Shown piece by piece: positions 5,010 to 5,513 of a DNA stretch of 5,513 bases (within the stretch, counting starts at the first letter, position 1; the number at the start of each line of letters is the position of its first letter). The notes beneath the pieces were generated by a model. That model worked only from the letters and a program-made list of their open reading frames with translations. It searched no databases and had not been told where the DNA came from. The position numbers and the translations under genes are program-made. The stretch comes from an uncultured Saprospiraceae bacterium (GTDB taxonomy: Bacteria; Bacteroidota; Bacteroidia; Chitinophagales; Saprospiraceae): positions 1-5,513 of the forward strand of contig CALLAG010000380.1 of the NCBI GenBank assembly GCA_938002705.1, read 5' to 3'.

Positions 5010-5513
5010 CTACTCCACCTCAATGCCCTCAGCAGCGATGAATGCACCTGTCCACGCTGCCTGAAAATTAAAGCCTCCCGTGACTGCATCGATATCTAAT
5101 ATCTCGCCAGCAAATAATAAATTAGGAAACTTCTTACTTGAGAATTTTTTGAAATTGACTTCATCTAAATGTACTCCACCAGCTGTGACGAATTCTTCTT
5201 TGAATCGATTCTGGCCTTCGATTTGGAAAGTGGTTTTCTTTAGAATATCTATTAACTTCTGCATTTCTACTTTCGACAAGGTTGCAAACTTTTTCTGTCC
5301 ATCGAGTTCTGCGATCTGCAATAGGTGAGCTGCTAATCTTCTCGGTAGGCCTAAGACTGTATGATTACCCATCAGCTTCTTAGCTTCAGAATCTCTCCAT
5401 GCTTTGATATGCTGTTCTGTGATATCAGGTCTGAAGTCAACTCTTAGCTTGCAGTTATAATTACATCCATGAAAGTGGTGAGCTCCTCTGGCACTTAACT
5501 TCAATATCGCTGG
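5010..5513 (-). CDS. HI0933/BaiN-family NAD(P)/FAD-dependent oxidoreductase, C-terminal part
   Basis: This is the last 167 codons of a flavoprotein usually about 400 residues long; the N-terminal FAD-binding Rossmann motif lies beyond the window edge. The frame is open to 5513. A TTG at 5504 could be taken for a start, but the codons before it read P-A-I, giving PAILKLSARGAHHF, a typical internal segment of this family, so the gene is cut by the window and does not start here. Family hallmarks follow: GLPRRLAAHLL, the FVTAGGVHLDEV motif (about 5192-5157), NLLFAGEILDIDAVTGGFNFQAAWTGAFIAAE near the C-terminus (about 5120-5022; the FAGE and TGGFNFQ segments contact FAD in this family). The physiological substrate of most members is unclear. 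The stop is TAG at 5012-5010; no clear terminator follows, though the REP-like hairpins lie about 105 bp downstream. Confidence 0.93.
   Translation of the reverse strand, partial: PAILKLSARGAHHFHGCNYNCKLRVDFRPDITEQHIKAWRDSEAKKLMGNHTVLGLPRRLAAHLLQIAELDGQKKFATLSKVEMQKLIDILKKTTFQIEGQNRFKEEFVTAGGVHLDEVNFKKFSSKKFPNLLFAGEILDIDAVTGGFNFQAAWTGAFIAAEGIEVE

Noticed and set aside
5080..5328. Plus-strand frame of 82 codons
   Set aside because: Antisense shadow of the flavoprotein gene.
5502..5504. TTG as start codon of the flavoprotein
   Set aside because: The preceding codons continue a conserved internal family segment, so the gene runs past the window edge.

Overview
The window is AT-rich DNA (roughly 35-38% G+C by eye) that reads as Bacteroidota, probably a Flavobacteriia- or Saprospiria-like lineage. 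Several signs point there: an ECF sigma factor paired with an RskA-type anti-sigma factor, a lipoprotein whose mature N-terminus is Cys-Gly-Asp-Asp-Asp, a PorT-like outer-membrane beta-barrel, start sites without Shine-Dalgarno motifs, and short palindromic repeats ending in GACAT of a kind I associate with this phylum. I cannot name genus or species.

Layout. 84-257 (minus) is a 57-residue unrecognised small protein; 43 bp upstream of its start lies a hairpin (300-334) that pairs well only in minus-strand RNA. 503-1854 (plus) is a sigma/anti-sigma operon with an ATGA stop-start overlap. 2205-2705 (minus) is a secreted lipoprotein with a Cu/Zn-SOD/CHRD-like beta-sandwich; it converges on the sigma operon and shares a likely bidirectional terminator with it. 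3015-3665 (plus) is a signal-peptide-bearing outer-membrane beta-barrel protein, followed by a terminator. 3797-4372 (minus) is an unnamed protein with a possible transglutaminase-like Cys-His-Asp arrangement. It diverges, with only 18 bp between start codons, from a small metal-binding cupin (4391-4750, plus). A doubtful 35-codon ORF overlaps the cupin stop as TAATG and runs into two REP-like palindromes (4838-4906). 5010-5513 (minus) is the C-terminal part of an HI0933/BaiN-family flavoprotein cut by the window edge.

How the genes fit together. The only firm functional unit is the sigma/anti-sigma pair: a membrane-spanning anti-sigma factor should hold the sigma factor until an envelope signal releases it. 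The neighbouring surface lipoprotein and beta-barrel protein are envelope proteins and plausible regulon members, but nothing in the sequence proves it. The cupin, the transglutaminase-like protein and the flavoprotein look like ordinary housekeeping or accessory genes. I see no CRISPR array, transposase, tRNA, rRNA or phage gene, and no clear new multi-gene system. The best leads are the strand-asymmetric hairpin, the SOD-like lipoprotein that keeps only the copper-type histidines, the covarying REP-like palindromes, and the hydrophobic tail on the sigma factor.
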